From Shewanella eurypsychrophilus (GTDB lineage: Bacteria; Pseudomonadota; Gammaproteobacteria; Enterobacterales; Shewanellaceae), in NCBI RefSeq assembly GCF_007004545.3, contig NZ_CP045503.2, forward strand, positions 962,501-1,026,500: a DNA stretch of 64,000 nucleotides. The letters are read 5' to 3'. Made by a program: the position numbers and the translations under genes. Under the pieces are notes generated by a model that was not told the origin of the DNA, ran no database searches, and saw only the letters and a list, made by a program, of their open reading frames with translations. Shown here one piece after another: positions 7,907-16,541 of this stretch (its first letter is position 1; every line of letters starts with the position of its first letter).

Positions 7907-9289
7907 TTACTTATCTTTAGTGATCCTTCGACTCAGTGCACTTTGACTGATCCCTAGCATCTGTGCCGCCGCGGTTTGATTATTGGCGGTGCGGCTCATG
8001 GCTTCATCAATCAAGGCTTGACTCAACTGGGCGAGGGTTGGCAATTTTTTGGGGAAGTTCAAGGTATCTGTTTGGTGGCTTCCTTCCGGTTTCTGCTCAT
8101 TGATCGCCTCCATAAATGGCGTGATATTGAGTTGAACACCATCACTGCGACTTACACCATCAAATACCATGCCTTTAAGCTCGTGAAGGTTTCCAGGGAA
8201 TTGATAGTCTGCCAATTGATTAGCAAGATTACTGGGCTGTTGAGGTGCTTCAAGGCCCATGTCATGTGCTGCTAGTTGTATAAAATGGTTTATGAGCATA
8301 GAGAGATCAAGTTTTCGCTCACGTAAAGGTGGCAGCTTGATCTTATGAGATCTAAGTCGGTAAAGAAGATCGCTACGGAACTTGCCATTTTTATTGAGCA
8401 CAAGCAGATCGTGCTGGGTTGAGGCTACAATTTTACAGTTAACGGGATAGGGGCGATCGCTGCCGACGGGGTAATATTGTTTATGTTCGATGACATCGAC
8501 AAGTTTAGCCTGAGCTTCCAGTGGAAGATCGCCTACCTCATTGAGGTATAGAAGCCCTGATTGTACTTGATGTAGGGCACCTGCTTGAGCCGATACCTGA
8601 CCGTCGTCATGGGTGGTGAGCTGACCAAAAAGGTGTAGCTCAAAAGCACGGGTATTGATCCCTGCAAGATTGACGTTGATAAATGGAGCATCATTACTAG
8701 TGAGTTGATGGCAAGACTTGGCAAATTCATCTTTTCCTGTACCACTTTCGCCATAAATAAGAATAGGCTCCGGGCTGAGTGCGACGGCTTCTAAATAGCG
8801 AAACTGATCCAGTAATACGGGCTCACAGGTCAGGATATTGTTGAATGCTTCAGGTTGGCTCAGGGTACGGCTCAAAAAACTCTCTTTAATTCTCAGGTAG
8901 TTTCTCTCAAGTCCTACGACCTCAAGGGCTCTTCGCACCGTGCGAGAGAGAACATCGACATTATCTGTTTTGATAAAGTAGTCATAGGCACCATTTTTGA
9001 TACAGCGAACGGCAGTGTCAACTTCGTTCACGCCAGTGACTATAATGACGCGTGTTTTAGGAAAGTGTGTGCGGATCATCTCCAAGATGGTCTCACCAGA
9101 ATGAAAGGGCATGGTGAGATCGAGTAGCACTAGGGCGTAGTCACCGATTGCAAGGCGGTTCTCGACCTGTCTGCTGTCCACACAGGTGTCGATGTGAGCT
9201 TCAGGGACAAGGCGGTTAAGTGTGATCGCTAAGCTTCTAAGCCATGAGGGCTCATCATCAACCAAGAGAATATTTCTCGCTAACTTCAC
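7907..9289 (-). CDS. NtrC-family response regulator without GAFTGA loop
   Basis: 460 residues: receiver domain (DDE near residue 11, phospho-acceptor D57 in LVLLDLTMP), AAA+ domain (Walker A GESGTGK at 180-186) and a Fis-type helix-turn-helix at the C-terminus (AAAQMLGISQSALSRR). Two hallmarks of sigma-54 activation are missing. The stretch after LFGQ (221-223), where GAFTGA should stand, reads LTTHDDG, and Walker B is LLYLNEVGD with Asn for the first Asp. The arginine-finger region (LPPLRERK) is kept. It probably binds DNA but does not remodel sigma-54 polymerase. It overlaps its kinase gene by 4 bp (ATGA). The likely target is the divergent fccA promoter. Confidence 0.88.
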   Translation of the reverse strand: MKLARNILLVDDEPSWLRSLAITLNRLVPEAHIDTCVDSRQVENRLAIGDYALVLLDLTMPFHSGETILEMIRTHFPKTRVIIVTGVNEVDTAVRCIKNGAYDYFIKTDNVDVLSRTVRRALEVVGLERNYLRIKESFLSRTLSQPEAFNNILTCEPVLLDQFRYLEAVALSPEPILIYGESGTGKDEFAKSCHQLTSNDAPFINVNLAGINTRAFELHLFGQLTTHDDGQVSAQAGALHQVQSGLLYLNEVGDLPLEAQAKLVDVIEHKQYYPVGSDRPYPVNCKIVASTQHDLLVLNKNGKFRSDLLYRLRSHKIKLPPLRERKLDLSMLINHFIQLAAHDMGLEAPQQPSNLANQLADYQFPGNLHELKGMVFDGVSRSDGVQLNITPFMEAINEQKPEGSHQTDTLNFPKKLPTLAQLSQALIDEAMSRTANNQTAAAQMLGISQSALSRRITKDK

Positions 9290-11361
9290 AGGTATTGCTC
9301 CAAAGGTTGTGAGGTGGGGAATACAGGTGCCGAAGAAAAAACGATTTTGATGCTAGTACCATGGTCAAGCCTTGAGGAAAATTGCATCTCTGCTTGGTGC
9401 TCCTTAATAATTCGACTACAAACAGATAAGCCTAAGCCACTGCCGCCACATGAGCGTCTGGTGGTAAAAAATGGCTCCGTGATCCGTTGCAACGTTGCGC
9501 TGTCCATACCCGATCCTGTATCACTCACAATAATAAATACCTTGTCATCACAGATACCCGTTTCAATTGAGATGATGTTCCTAGTCTCATCATCTGCAGC
9601 GGTTGGGTTGCATGCGTGACAAGCATTTTGTATGAGGTTTATCATCACTTGATGAAGTTGTTGTGCGTCGCCCAAGATCACTGGTGAGGGCTCTGACAGT
9701 TGAATGTTTACTTTAAATATTTTTGTCTGGTTAGCGGTTAACCTCAATGAAACGCTAACGATATCATTGAGATCAATGGGCTGATGTTCATTGCTAATAT
9801 TGGGCAGAGCGTATCGCTTAAGATCATTAACGATCCGGCTAATTCTGTTTGCTCCCTCTTCGATTGTGATACTGCTTTGGTTGAGCTCAACCAAAGCATG
9901 TTGAGGCTCTAGGCCAGCAACGAGCCAGAAAGGGTTCTGCTTTTGATAAGAATTCGCCGCCAGTTGGAGATCTTTTAATGCGTCATTAAAAAAGGCTATG
10001 GAGTGAATAATAATGCCGGTTGGGTTATTTATCTCATGAGCGATGCCCGCAGAAAGCTCACCGAGGGATGCCAGACGGCTCGCCTCATCATTAGCTTGCC
10101 TTAAATTGTGTTGCTCCGTTGCCTCCTCAAGTAAGATCACCGCTTGATCATCACCAATAAAGTGGATTTGAAGCTGCCAAAATTGTGCACGGTAAATCAT
10201 ATCTGCGATGAGTGAATTTTGGCTATCTAGCACTTGGGTTAAACTGTTGCTGAGTGTGAAAGAGCCACCATTGAGAAAGAGAAACTCACTACTGGTTAAG
10301 AGTTCGTTGTTATTATCGTTACTCCATAGTCTTTCACATTCACGGTTTAACAGTGTTACGCCATGGGGGATCCCGTCGAGCACAGATTGAAACTGTTTTG
10401 ACAGATTAGATATCTGATGTTCAGCCCTTTTTCGCTGCGCTAATTCAAGATTAAGCGCTCGAGTGCGTTTTTTTAAACTTAGGCTGACAAACCCTGTGAA
10501 TAGCATGCCAATAGCAGAGATGATGCTGACTATAATGGCTAGCCAAAACATCTTCTGCTGTGTGTTGGACAGATCGACCTTTTCTCGGCCGGTACCAAAC
10601 CATTTATTGATGAGCCTGTCATACTCTCCCGAGAGCTTAAGTTGCCTTAGGGCATCGTTTATCTTGCCCATAAGCTGTGCATTTTTAAGGTTGCTGACAA
10701 AATTAAAGGCACCATAAATCAGTGGGTCGCTAGAGCTTCTAATTGAAGGGTAATGGGGCAGTAGTCGCCTAGCCACGAAATTTTCAGCTATCACCACATC
10801 AACTTCGCCGGCGATAAGCCGCTGAAAGCCCGTTTCATACAAATCTACATCGACGCGCTCAAATTCTTGAGTCTGGCCTGTGATATAAACATCAACAAAT
10901 GCCTCTTTTTTAATGGCGACTTTTTTGCCTGCTAGGTCATGCCAACCGTGTATAAATGCCTTACCTTGCAGAGTGTATGCTTTAGCGTAAGTCGCATAGA
11001 TGGGATCTGATTGGCTCAGCTTTCTATCTATAGTGACAGGGCTGACTACTGCGATAACATCAATGGGGCTGGTGTCATCATGAACATCGGTTAACAGTTG
11101 CTGGAATGTCTTTCGCCTAACAACTATTTGTTTATTTGTTAGCTGACCGATACGTCTCATTAGCTCTAAGTGAAAGCCTTGATCAACACCATTATTTCGC
11201 CACTCCAATGGTGGTGTTTTGGAATGTACGCCAAAAATGATGTACTCATCACGCTGTTCAGCCAATGACTTAGGGCTATAAAGTGCGCTAAGTAATAGTG
11301 GCCACAACATTAGCGTACTAAGCACGCGTCGTAAGGAGAGGGTTATACCAAAAGATTTCAT
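9286..11361 (-). CDS. Sensor histidine kinase with periplasmic solute-binding sensor domain
   Basis: 691 residues. Signal peptide (about 1-34), SBP_bac_3 sensor domain (about 38-262), one membrane span (about 271-293), a short coiled coil, a PAS-like segment (about 320-415), a HisKA domain with phospho-acceptor H442 in GIAHEINNP, and an HATPase domain with N-box LIQNACHA, G1 DTGSGMD and G2 GGSGLGL. It senses a periplasmic ligand and phosphorylates the adjacent regulator, whose start overlaps this stop. Because the pair is divergent from a periplasmic fumarate-reductase-type flavocytochrome, an organic acid ligand is plausible; that is inference. Confidence 0.9.
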   Translation of the reverse strand: MKSFGITLSLRRVLSTLMLWPLLLSALYSPKSLAEQRDEYIIFGVHSKTPPLEWRNNGVDQGFHLELMRRIGQLTNKQIVVRRKTFQQLLTDVHDDTSPIDVIAVVSPVTIDRKLSQSDPIYATYAKAYTLQGKAFIHGWHDLAGKKVAIKKEAFVDVYITGQTQEFERVDVDLYETGFQRLIAGEVDVVIAENFVARRLLPHYPSIRSSSDPLIYGAFNFVSNLKNAQLMGKINDALRQLKLSGEYDRLINKWFGTGREKVDLSNTQQKMFWLAIIVSIISAIGMLFTGFVSLSLKKRTRALNLELAQRKRAEHQISNLSKQFQSVLDGIPHGVTLLNRECERLWSNDNNNELLTSSEFLFLNGGSFTLSNSLTQVLDSQNSLIADMIYRAQFWQLQIHFIGDDQAVILLEEATEQHNLRQANDEASRLASLGELSAGIAHEINNPTGIIIHSIAFFNDALKDLQLAANSYQKQNPFWLVAGLEPQHALVELNQSSITIEEGANRISRIVNDLKRYALPNISNEHQPIDLNDIVSVSLRLTANQTKIFKVNIQLSEPSPVILGDAQQLHQVMINLIQNACHACNPTAADDETRNIISIETGICDDKVFIIVSDTGSGMDSATLQRITEPFFTTRRSCGGSGLGLSVCSRIIKEHQAEMQFSSRLDHGTSIKIVFSSAPVFPTSQPLEQYL

Positions 11362-11760
11362 GATGTTAGCTTAGCATTTGAGTACATAGGGGCGATTAAT
11401 TCCAGTGTGGCTTTAACAGAATTGTTGCAATCTTATCGCTATTGTACACAGACTTGATTACCTCTTATCGCTTTGTAATCTCACTTTGTGATCTTGCTAT
11501 ATATCCTCTATGCAAAATTGCATAACAGCCTATGAATTGATGCATCTTTGCATGGTCAGAAACTTGAGCTGTGAAGCGACCGAGCTTTCTGTTTATAACT
11601 CTCTAGTTAAGCTTGAGAAGGTGCTCATTTGGGCGGAAGATTAACTCGAATTAGTGAGTTAACAATATCTGAAGACTGATATTTATCAGTTTCAGGAACT
11701 ATAGAGATGAGCTGTTAGGCAGGGCAACGAAGAGTGCTAGTTTAACAGTTAGGAGACGTG
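11362..11760. promoter_or_regulatory. Divergent kinase/fccA control region with several inverted repeats
   Basis: Two nearly identical 14-bp palindromes, ATGCAAAATTGCAT (11510-11523) and ATGCATCTTTGCAT (11540-11553), lie exactly 30 bp apart, so they face the same side of the helix. Further dyads are TTAACTC-N8-GAGTTAA (11641-11662) and CTGAT-N4-ATCAG (11676-11689). The paired 14-mers are good candidates for the response regulator encoded alongside. I found no convincing sigma-54 -24/-12 element. The fccA ATG at 11761 follows AGGAGA. Confidence 0.55.
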
Positions 11761-13548
11761 ATGAAAAAGTTGAAAAGTGCAATTTGTATAGCCGCATTAT
11801 TAGGGACTACTGGTTTTGCTGCTAATACATTAGCTGCCGATAACCTTGCCGATTTCCATGGTGAAAATCAGGAATGTGAAAGTTGTCATACTGTAGATGG
11901 TGAGTTATCAAATGATAACCTTAGTCATGAGAACGAGCAGTGTGTTTCGTGTCACGGAACAATGGAAGAGGTTGCTTTAGAGACTAAACATGAGCATTAC
12001 AATGCCCATGATTCTCACTTTCCTGGTGAAATAGCCTGTACTTCTTGTCATAGTGCTCATGAAAAATCTATGGTCTATTGTGACTCTTGTCATAGTTTCG
12101 ATTTCGATATGCCATATGCAGCTAAATGGGAGCGTAATGAACCATCGATTGCTGAGCTAGCAAAAGATAAGTCTGACCGTGAAACTGCTCTTGCAGCAGC
12201 GCCTCAAGATACGGTAAATATTGTCGTTGTTGGCTCTGGTGGCGCAGGTTTCTCTGCATCAGTTGCGGCATTTGATAAAGGTGCTTCAGTTATCCTTATC
12301 GAGAAAGAGCCTGTGATTGGTGGTAACGCTAAGCTTGCTGCTGGTGGTATGAACGCTGCTTGGACCGATCAGCAAAAGGCGAAAGGTATCGAAGATAGCC
12401 TTGAGTTAATGACTAAGGACACCATGAAAGGTGGCCGTAACCTCAATGACCCAGCTCTTGTCGATGTATTAGTGAGCCACTCTAAAGGTTCTGTCGATTG
12501 GATGACTGCAATGGGTGCAGATTTGAGTGATGTTGGCCGTATGGGCGGCGCATCGGTTAACCGTACTCACCGCCCAACTGGCGGTGCTGGTGTTGGTGCT
12601 CATGTGATTCAAGTGCTTTATGATAATGCCGTGAAGCGTGATATCGATATGCGCATGAACACTCGTGGTATTGAGATCCTAAAAGACGACTCTGGTAATG
12701 TGAAAGGCCTGCTAGTTAAAGGTATGTACAAGGGTTACTACTGGATTAAAGCCGATGCAGTTATCTTAGCAACGGGTGGTTTCGCTAAGAATAATGAACG
12801 AGTGTCTAAGCTTGACCCTAAACTGAAAGGTTTTGTATCGACTAACCAACCAGGTGCGACAGGTGACGGTATCGATGTAGCGGCTAATGCGGGCGCTGCA
12901 CTGCAAGATATGCAATACATTCAGGCACACCCAACGCTTTCAGTTAAAGGTGGCGTGATGGTGACTGAAGCGGTTCGTGGTAACGGTGCTATCTTAGTTA
13001 ACCGTGAAGGTAAGCGATTCGTCAACGAGATCACTACACGTGATAAAGCTGCTGCGGCAATTTTGGAGCAAACTGGTAAGACAGCCTACCTTATCTTTGA
13101 TGACTCAGTACGTAAGTCACTGAAGAAAATTGATAAGTATATCGGTCTAGGTGTTGTTCCGTCAGCTGACTCACTCGTTAAGCTTGGTAAGCTAGAAAAT
13201 ATTGACGGTAAAGCACTAACGGAAACAGTCGCTCGTTACAACACACTAGTGACTAGTGGCAAAGATACTGATTTTGAGCGTCCTAACCTTCCTCGTGCTC
13301 TTAATGAAGGTAACTACTACGCGATTGAAGTGACACCGGGTGTTCACCACACTATGGGCGGCGTTAAGATTGACTCAAAAGCTGAGATCATGAATGCCAA
13401 GCAACAAGTGATCCCTGGCCTATATGGAGCAGGTGAAGTTACTGGTGGTGTTCACGGTGCTAACCGCTTAGGTGGTAACGCTATCTCTGACATCGTCACC
13501 TTCGGCAGACTCGCTGGCGAAGAGGCGGCTAAATACTCTAAGAAATAG
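11761..13548 (+). CDS. fccA: Periplasmic tetraheme flavocytochrome c3 fumarate reductase
   Basis: About 595 residues from the ATG at 11761 (a GTG directly in front is less likely, given AGGAGA spacing). Signal peptide ends near LAA. The N-terminal cytochrome domain has four CxxCH heme sites (CESCH, CVSCH, CTSCH, CDSCH). The flavin domain starts at [12 protein letters not shown] and carries the fumarate reductase active-site residues in [28 protein letters not shown] and GANRLGGNA. The sequence closely resembles Shewanella Fcc3/FccA, a soluble enzyme that receives electrons from CymA and reduces fumarate to succinate during anaerobic respiration. It is divergent from a two-component system likely to control it. 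Confidence 0.96.
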   Translation: MKKLKSAICIAALLGTTGFAANTLAADNLADFHGENQECESCHTVDGELSNDNLSHENEQCVSCHGTMEEVALETKHEHYNAHDSHFPGEIACTSCHSAHEKSMVYCDSCHSFDFDMPYAAKWERNEPSIAELAKDKSDRETALAAAPQDTVNIVVVGSGGAGFSASVAAFDKGASVILIEKEPVIGGNAKLAAGGMNAAWTDQQKAKGIEDSLELMTKDTMKGGRNLNDPALVDVLVSHSKGSVDWMTAMGADLSDVGRMGGASVNRTHRPTGGAGVGAHVIQVLYDNAVKRDIDMRMNTRGIEILKDDSGNVKGLLVKGMYKGYYWIKADAVILATGGFAKNNERVSKLDPKLKGFVSTNQPGATGDGIDVAANAGAALQDMQYIQAHPTLSVKGGVMVTEAVRGNGAILVNREGKRFVNEITTRDKAAAAILEQTGKTAYLIFDDSVRKSLKKIDKYIGLGVVPSADSLVKLGKLENIDGKALTETVARYNTLVTSGKDTDFERPNLPRALNEGNYYAIEVTPGVHHTMGGVKIDSKAEIMNAKQQVIPGLYGAGEVTGGVHGANRLGGNAISDIVTFGRLAGEEAAKYSKK

Positions 13549-13637
13549 TTCTAAGACTTTTTATAAGAGCTGATTTTAAGAAATAGACGAGTAAAAAAAG
13601 CTGACTGCTTTCATCCCCACAGTCAGCTTCATCTCCG

Positions 13638-13687
13638 AAATACCGCTATTCACTTATCTAGATAAGAGTGATAGCGGTATTTTTTTG
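13638..13687 (+). terminator. Strong rho-independent terminator after fccA
   Basis: AAATACCGCTAT pairs with ATAGCGGTATTT around an internal CACTTATC/GATAAGAGTG dyad, followed by a T-run. A second dyad, GCTGACTG...CAGTCAGC, lies just before it (about 13600-13628). Confidence 0.88.
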
Positions 13688-13773
13688 TCTACAATTAGCC
13701 ACTAGCTGTGAGTTTTAAGGCTTAAGCCTTAAGCCTTAAGTGTGATATGACCCCAGTAAAGTGGACACAGGGT

Positions 13774-14583
13774 TTAAATTCTTGATTCAAATACTATGGG
13801 ACTCACTCCATTTAGAGTCCCATGTCTTCTCACCATATTATAATAATCATCGATATAAAATCGACACTGTGTTGTCATTTCTTTTCTGCTTAGCTCTTCT
13901 AAGTTAGAGAACCATTCTTTCTTTAACTGAGCAAAAAAGCTTTCTGAGCAAGCATTATCCCAGCAATTCCCCTTTCTCGACATACTCACTGTGACCTTAC
14001 GCTTCGTTAGCCACTTAAGTACTTCAAAGCTTCTGTATTGAGCCCCCTGGTCAGAGTGAAACATCAGCTCACTCCCATTTGGCCTTCGTTCTACCCAAGC
14101 TTGTTTGAGTGACTTCATCACCAGTTCGCTCGAATTTATGTAGCTCGTTGCCCAGCCCACCACTTTACGTGAGTACAAATCGATGATGACACATAGATAC
14201 TGCCAGCCCTCTTTGCACCTAATTTGTGTAATATCTGATACCCAAACAGTATTAGGTTTAGCTACTTCAAACTCTCTGTTTAAGTAATTCGGCGCTCTTG
14301 TTTCAATCAACCTAGGCTTCACTACACCGAACTTCCTTTTACATGCTTTAGACCTGTAATCAAACACCTGTAACAAGCTTTGTACTCGCTTTTTATTACA
14401 ATCGAAACCATTAGCTACAGCATCCAGCCATAACTTCCTATAACCCGCTATGCTCCTGTGCTCAGCTATCTTTTCTTTGAGAAAGTCAGACAGTACTTCG
14501 TTATCTTTATCGCGTTGAGAAGGCTTACGAACAAGCCAGCTGTAATAGCCTGAGCGAGATACACCAAAAATATCACAGAGCAA
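13774..14583 (-). CDS. IS3-family transposase OrfB (DDE integrase core)
   Basis: 269 residues from a weak TTG; in practice it is probably made as an OrfAB fusion. An HTH_21-like N-terminus (VSRSGYYSWL) is followed by an rve integrase core with the triad in WVSDITQI, FHSDQGAQYRS and CWDNACSESFF...KKEW. At the end of orfA, on the minus strand, the heptamer A-AAA-AAG is present (about 14668-14675). A -1 shift there reads straight through into the orfB frame (ending IKFQFIQGY then CDIFGVS), the normal way IS3 elements make transposase. Confidence 0.93.
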   Translation of the reverse strand: MLCDIFGVSRSGYYSWLVRKPSQRDKDNEVLSDFLKEKIAEHRSIAGYRKLWLDAVANGFDCNKKRVQSLLQVFDYRSKACKRKFGVVKPRLIETRAPNYLNREFEVAKPNTVWVSDITQIRCKEGWQYLCVIIDLYSRKVVGWATSYINSSELVMKSLKQAWVERRPNGSELMFHSDQGAQYRSFEVLKWLTKRKVTVSMSRKGNCWDNACSESFFAQLKKEWFSNLEELSRKEMTTQCRFYIDDYYNMVRRHGTLNGVSPIVFESRI

Positions 14584-14630
14584 TTTTATCGTTCTTCGAG
14601 TTGAGCAATAACCTTGGATAAACTGAAACT

Positions 14631-14945
14631 TTATCCCTGGTGTTTGTCGAAGAACTCCTTCGCCTTTTTTAAGATATCGTTCTCCAACTCTGCACGCTCT
14701 AATCGTTTTTTTAGCCCACGGTTTTCACGTTCAAGTTCAGCTAGCCCCTTATTAGGACCGACATTTTTAATAGGTTTAGAAGTGTGTTTCTTCGACGTCA
14801 ATTGAGCTCTCCATTTACTGAGCAAAGCGGGATGGATACCTAATTTACCAGCTAAAGCCTTTACTGTATCGGGAGAGTTTAAGGATTGTTGAACAGCAGC
14901 TAATTTGAAGGCTGCTGTGTGGGTCTTACGAGTTATTATTTTCAT
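14631..14945 (-). CDS. IS3-family transposase OrfA (helix-turn-helix)
   Basis: 104 residues: N-terminal HTH_Tnp_1 (FKLAAVQQSLNSPDTVKALAGKLGIHPALLSKWR) and a C-terminal leucine-zipper-like coil (ELERENRGLKKRLERAELENDILKKA). It ends shortly after an A6G slippery site that fuses it to OrfB by -1 frameshifting. OrfA binds the terminal repeats and alone usually dampens transposition. Confidence 0.92.
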   Translation of the reverse strand: MKIITRKTHTAAFKLAAVQQSLNSPDTVKALAGKLGIHPALLSKWRAQLTSKKHTSKPIKNVGPNKGLAELERENRGLKKRLERAELENDILKKAKEFFDKHQG

Positions 14946-15159
14946 GGCACCTTATCGCTTATATAAGGTGTCCACTTTTAGGGGGTCATATCAGTGGTAA
15001 GTAAAAGCGGTTGGCCATTGCCTAGACTCTATGACGTATGAAAGCTCAATCGAAGAGGGCTCTGATTGTTTATCACAATGCTCACTGCAGGTGATAGATC
15101 ACCATGAAGGTTCGACCTCAAATATCCAGCCAAGTAAAACGTAACAAGACAGCTGACAC

Positions 15160-15185
15160 AAAAAAACCACCCTATTAAAGAGTGG
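15160..15185 (-). terminator. Terminator downstream of fbp
   Basis: On the minus strand CCACTC...GGGTGG forms a short stem followed by seven T residues (AAAAAAA at 15160-15166 on the plus strand). Confidence 0.7.
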
Positions 15186-15222
15186 CTAATCATTCATACC
15201 GAGCAGCTAACTCTCGCTAGAG

Positions 15223-16215
15223 TTAGTCGATCTTTGGCTCTTCGCTGTAATCGACTTCATGATACTCAAGGCAAGCATCGACTTCATTGGCTGAGCCTAA
15301 AATCACTGCTACCCGCTGGTGGATCTCACTTGGCTCGATATCCATGATGGTCTCATAACCAGTAGATGCCTTACCACCCGCTTGCTCAACGAGGAATGAC
15401 ATTGGGTTAGCTTCATACATCAATCTGAGCTTATATGGCTTCTCTGGGTTCTTGTTATCAGTTGGGTAGGTAAAGATACCGCCACGTGAAAGCACGCGAT
15501 GTACGTCACCAACCATGGCCGCTATCCAACGCATGTTGAATGATTTTTCACGCGGTCCTATTTGTCCGAGTAACAGATCGGCAATATAGGTTTGCATCGG
15601 TGCTTCCCAGAAACGCTGGTTAGACATGTTGATGGCAAACTCACCAGTATCTTTGCTGATAGACATGGCTTCAGTCGTGAGTAAGTATTCGTTAGTCTCT
15701 GGGTTCAGGGTAAATAATTGAACGCCATTACCGGTTGTTAGCGCCATCATAGTCGATGGGCCATATAACATATAACCAGCAGCGATTTGCTTGCGACCAG
15801 CTTGAAGGAAGCTCTTCTCACTCAACTCGCCTTTAGGGGCTGGCAGGATAGAAAAAATAGTGCCGACCAGAGAATTGATGTCAATGTTTGATGAACCGTC
15901 TAATGGATCGAAACAGACTAAGTAGTCCCCCTTGGCACCGACTTCAACGATGAAGTCTTCCTCTTCAGAGGCGAGGCCGCGAACTGTATCGTCCTTATCC
16001 AGCGCATCTTTGAGCATGTCATTAGTAATAACATCAAGTTTCTTCTGTGTTTCGCCTTGAATATTTTCTTGCTCAGTCGCGCCGAGGACACCAGCAAGTG
16101 CACCGTGGCGAACCGCGAGGCTTATCTCTTTTGAAGTGTTCGCTAATGTATGAATAAGCTGAGTCAGAGAGGCATCAACCCCTTGTGAGGTTAGGTTTTG
16201 GGCCAAGGTCTGCAT
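15223..16215 (-). CDS. fbp: Fructose-1,6-bisphosphatase class 1
   Basis: 330 residues, the normal length. It contains the metal and phosphate motif [10 protein letters not shown] (about 108-117), the SEEED acidic stretch that binds magnesium, [16 protein letters not shown] and the C-terminal [14 protein letters not shown] substrate site. It hydrolyses fructose-1,6-bisphosphate to fructose-6-phosphate in gluconeogenesis in the cytoplasm. Single gene with its own promoter region and terminator. Upstream, a CGAGTTTAACTCG-type dyad lies at about 16233-16248. Confidence 0.96.
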   Translation of the reverse strand: MQTLAQNLTSQGVDASLTQLIHTLANTSKEISLAVRHGALAGVLGATEQENIQGETQKKLDVITNDMLKDALDKDDTVRGLASEEEDFIVEVGAKGDYLVCFDPLDGSSNIDINSLVGTIFSILPAPKGELSEKSFLQAGRKQIAAGYMLYGPSTMMALTTGNGVQLFTLNPETNEYLLTTEAMSISKDTGEFAINMSNQRFWEAPMQTYIADLLLGQIGPREKSFNMRWIAAMVGDVHRVLSRGGIFTYPTDNKNPEKPYKLRLMYEANPMSFLVEQAGGKASTGYETIMDIEPSEIHQRVAVILGSANEVDACLEYHEVDYSEEPKID

Positions 16216-16541
16216 GTTATTTCCTATGACAATTTCGAGTTAAACTCGAGTTTGAGGTCGGTAAAGTGGGTAATTTTTTATTTGGCGCGATCATACCTGA
16301 GATTGAACTTTTTTTCAGCGTAGGATACTGGCAAATTTTCACTTTGACGGCCCGTTTTAGTTTTTGCTCACTTTAGTGCACAATGTTATCGATATTTATT
16401 TCATCATCGCACAATCTGTTTCTTGACTATTTCTTAGATGTTTAATTTTTTGGTAAAAGACTCTTAGGTGTTTCATTGGTTGATAAGAGATTGAAGTGGT
16501 TAGCGTTGATGTGCTGTTAATTTCAAATCCTGGAAATAATA

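Larger units (their letters stand above)
13743..14993 (-). mobile_element. Intact IS3-family insertion sequence, 1251 bp
   Basis: The ends are imperfect inverted repeats of about 26 bp: the left begins TGATATGACCCC and the right, read inward on the other strand, begins the same and continues to AAAGTGGACACC. The element is flanked on both sides by GTG (13740-13742 and 14994-14996), the 3-bp target duplication expected for IS3 elements. It carries orfA and orfB on the minus strand. It sits between fccA and fbp in AAGCCTTAAG-rich spacer DNA and interrupts no gene. With matching ends and a complete DDE triad it looks recent and possibly active. Confidence 0.93.

Noticed and set aside
11405..11430. 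Sigma-54 promoter upstream of fccA (TGGC...TTGCA)
   Set aside because: The GG to GC distance is too long by about six bases, and the neighbouring regulator lacks GAFTGA.
11540..11644. 34-codon frame starting at ATG within the second palindrome
   Set aside because: No ribosome-binding site, and it overlaps the presumed operator; its slight LysR-like look is not enough.
11758..11760. GTG as fccA start
   Set aside because: The ATG immediately after fits the AGGAGA spacing better and gives the normal signal peptide.
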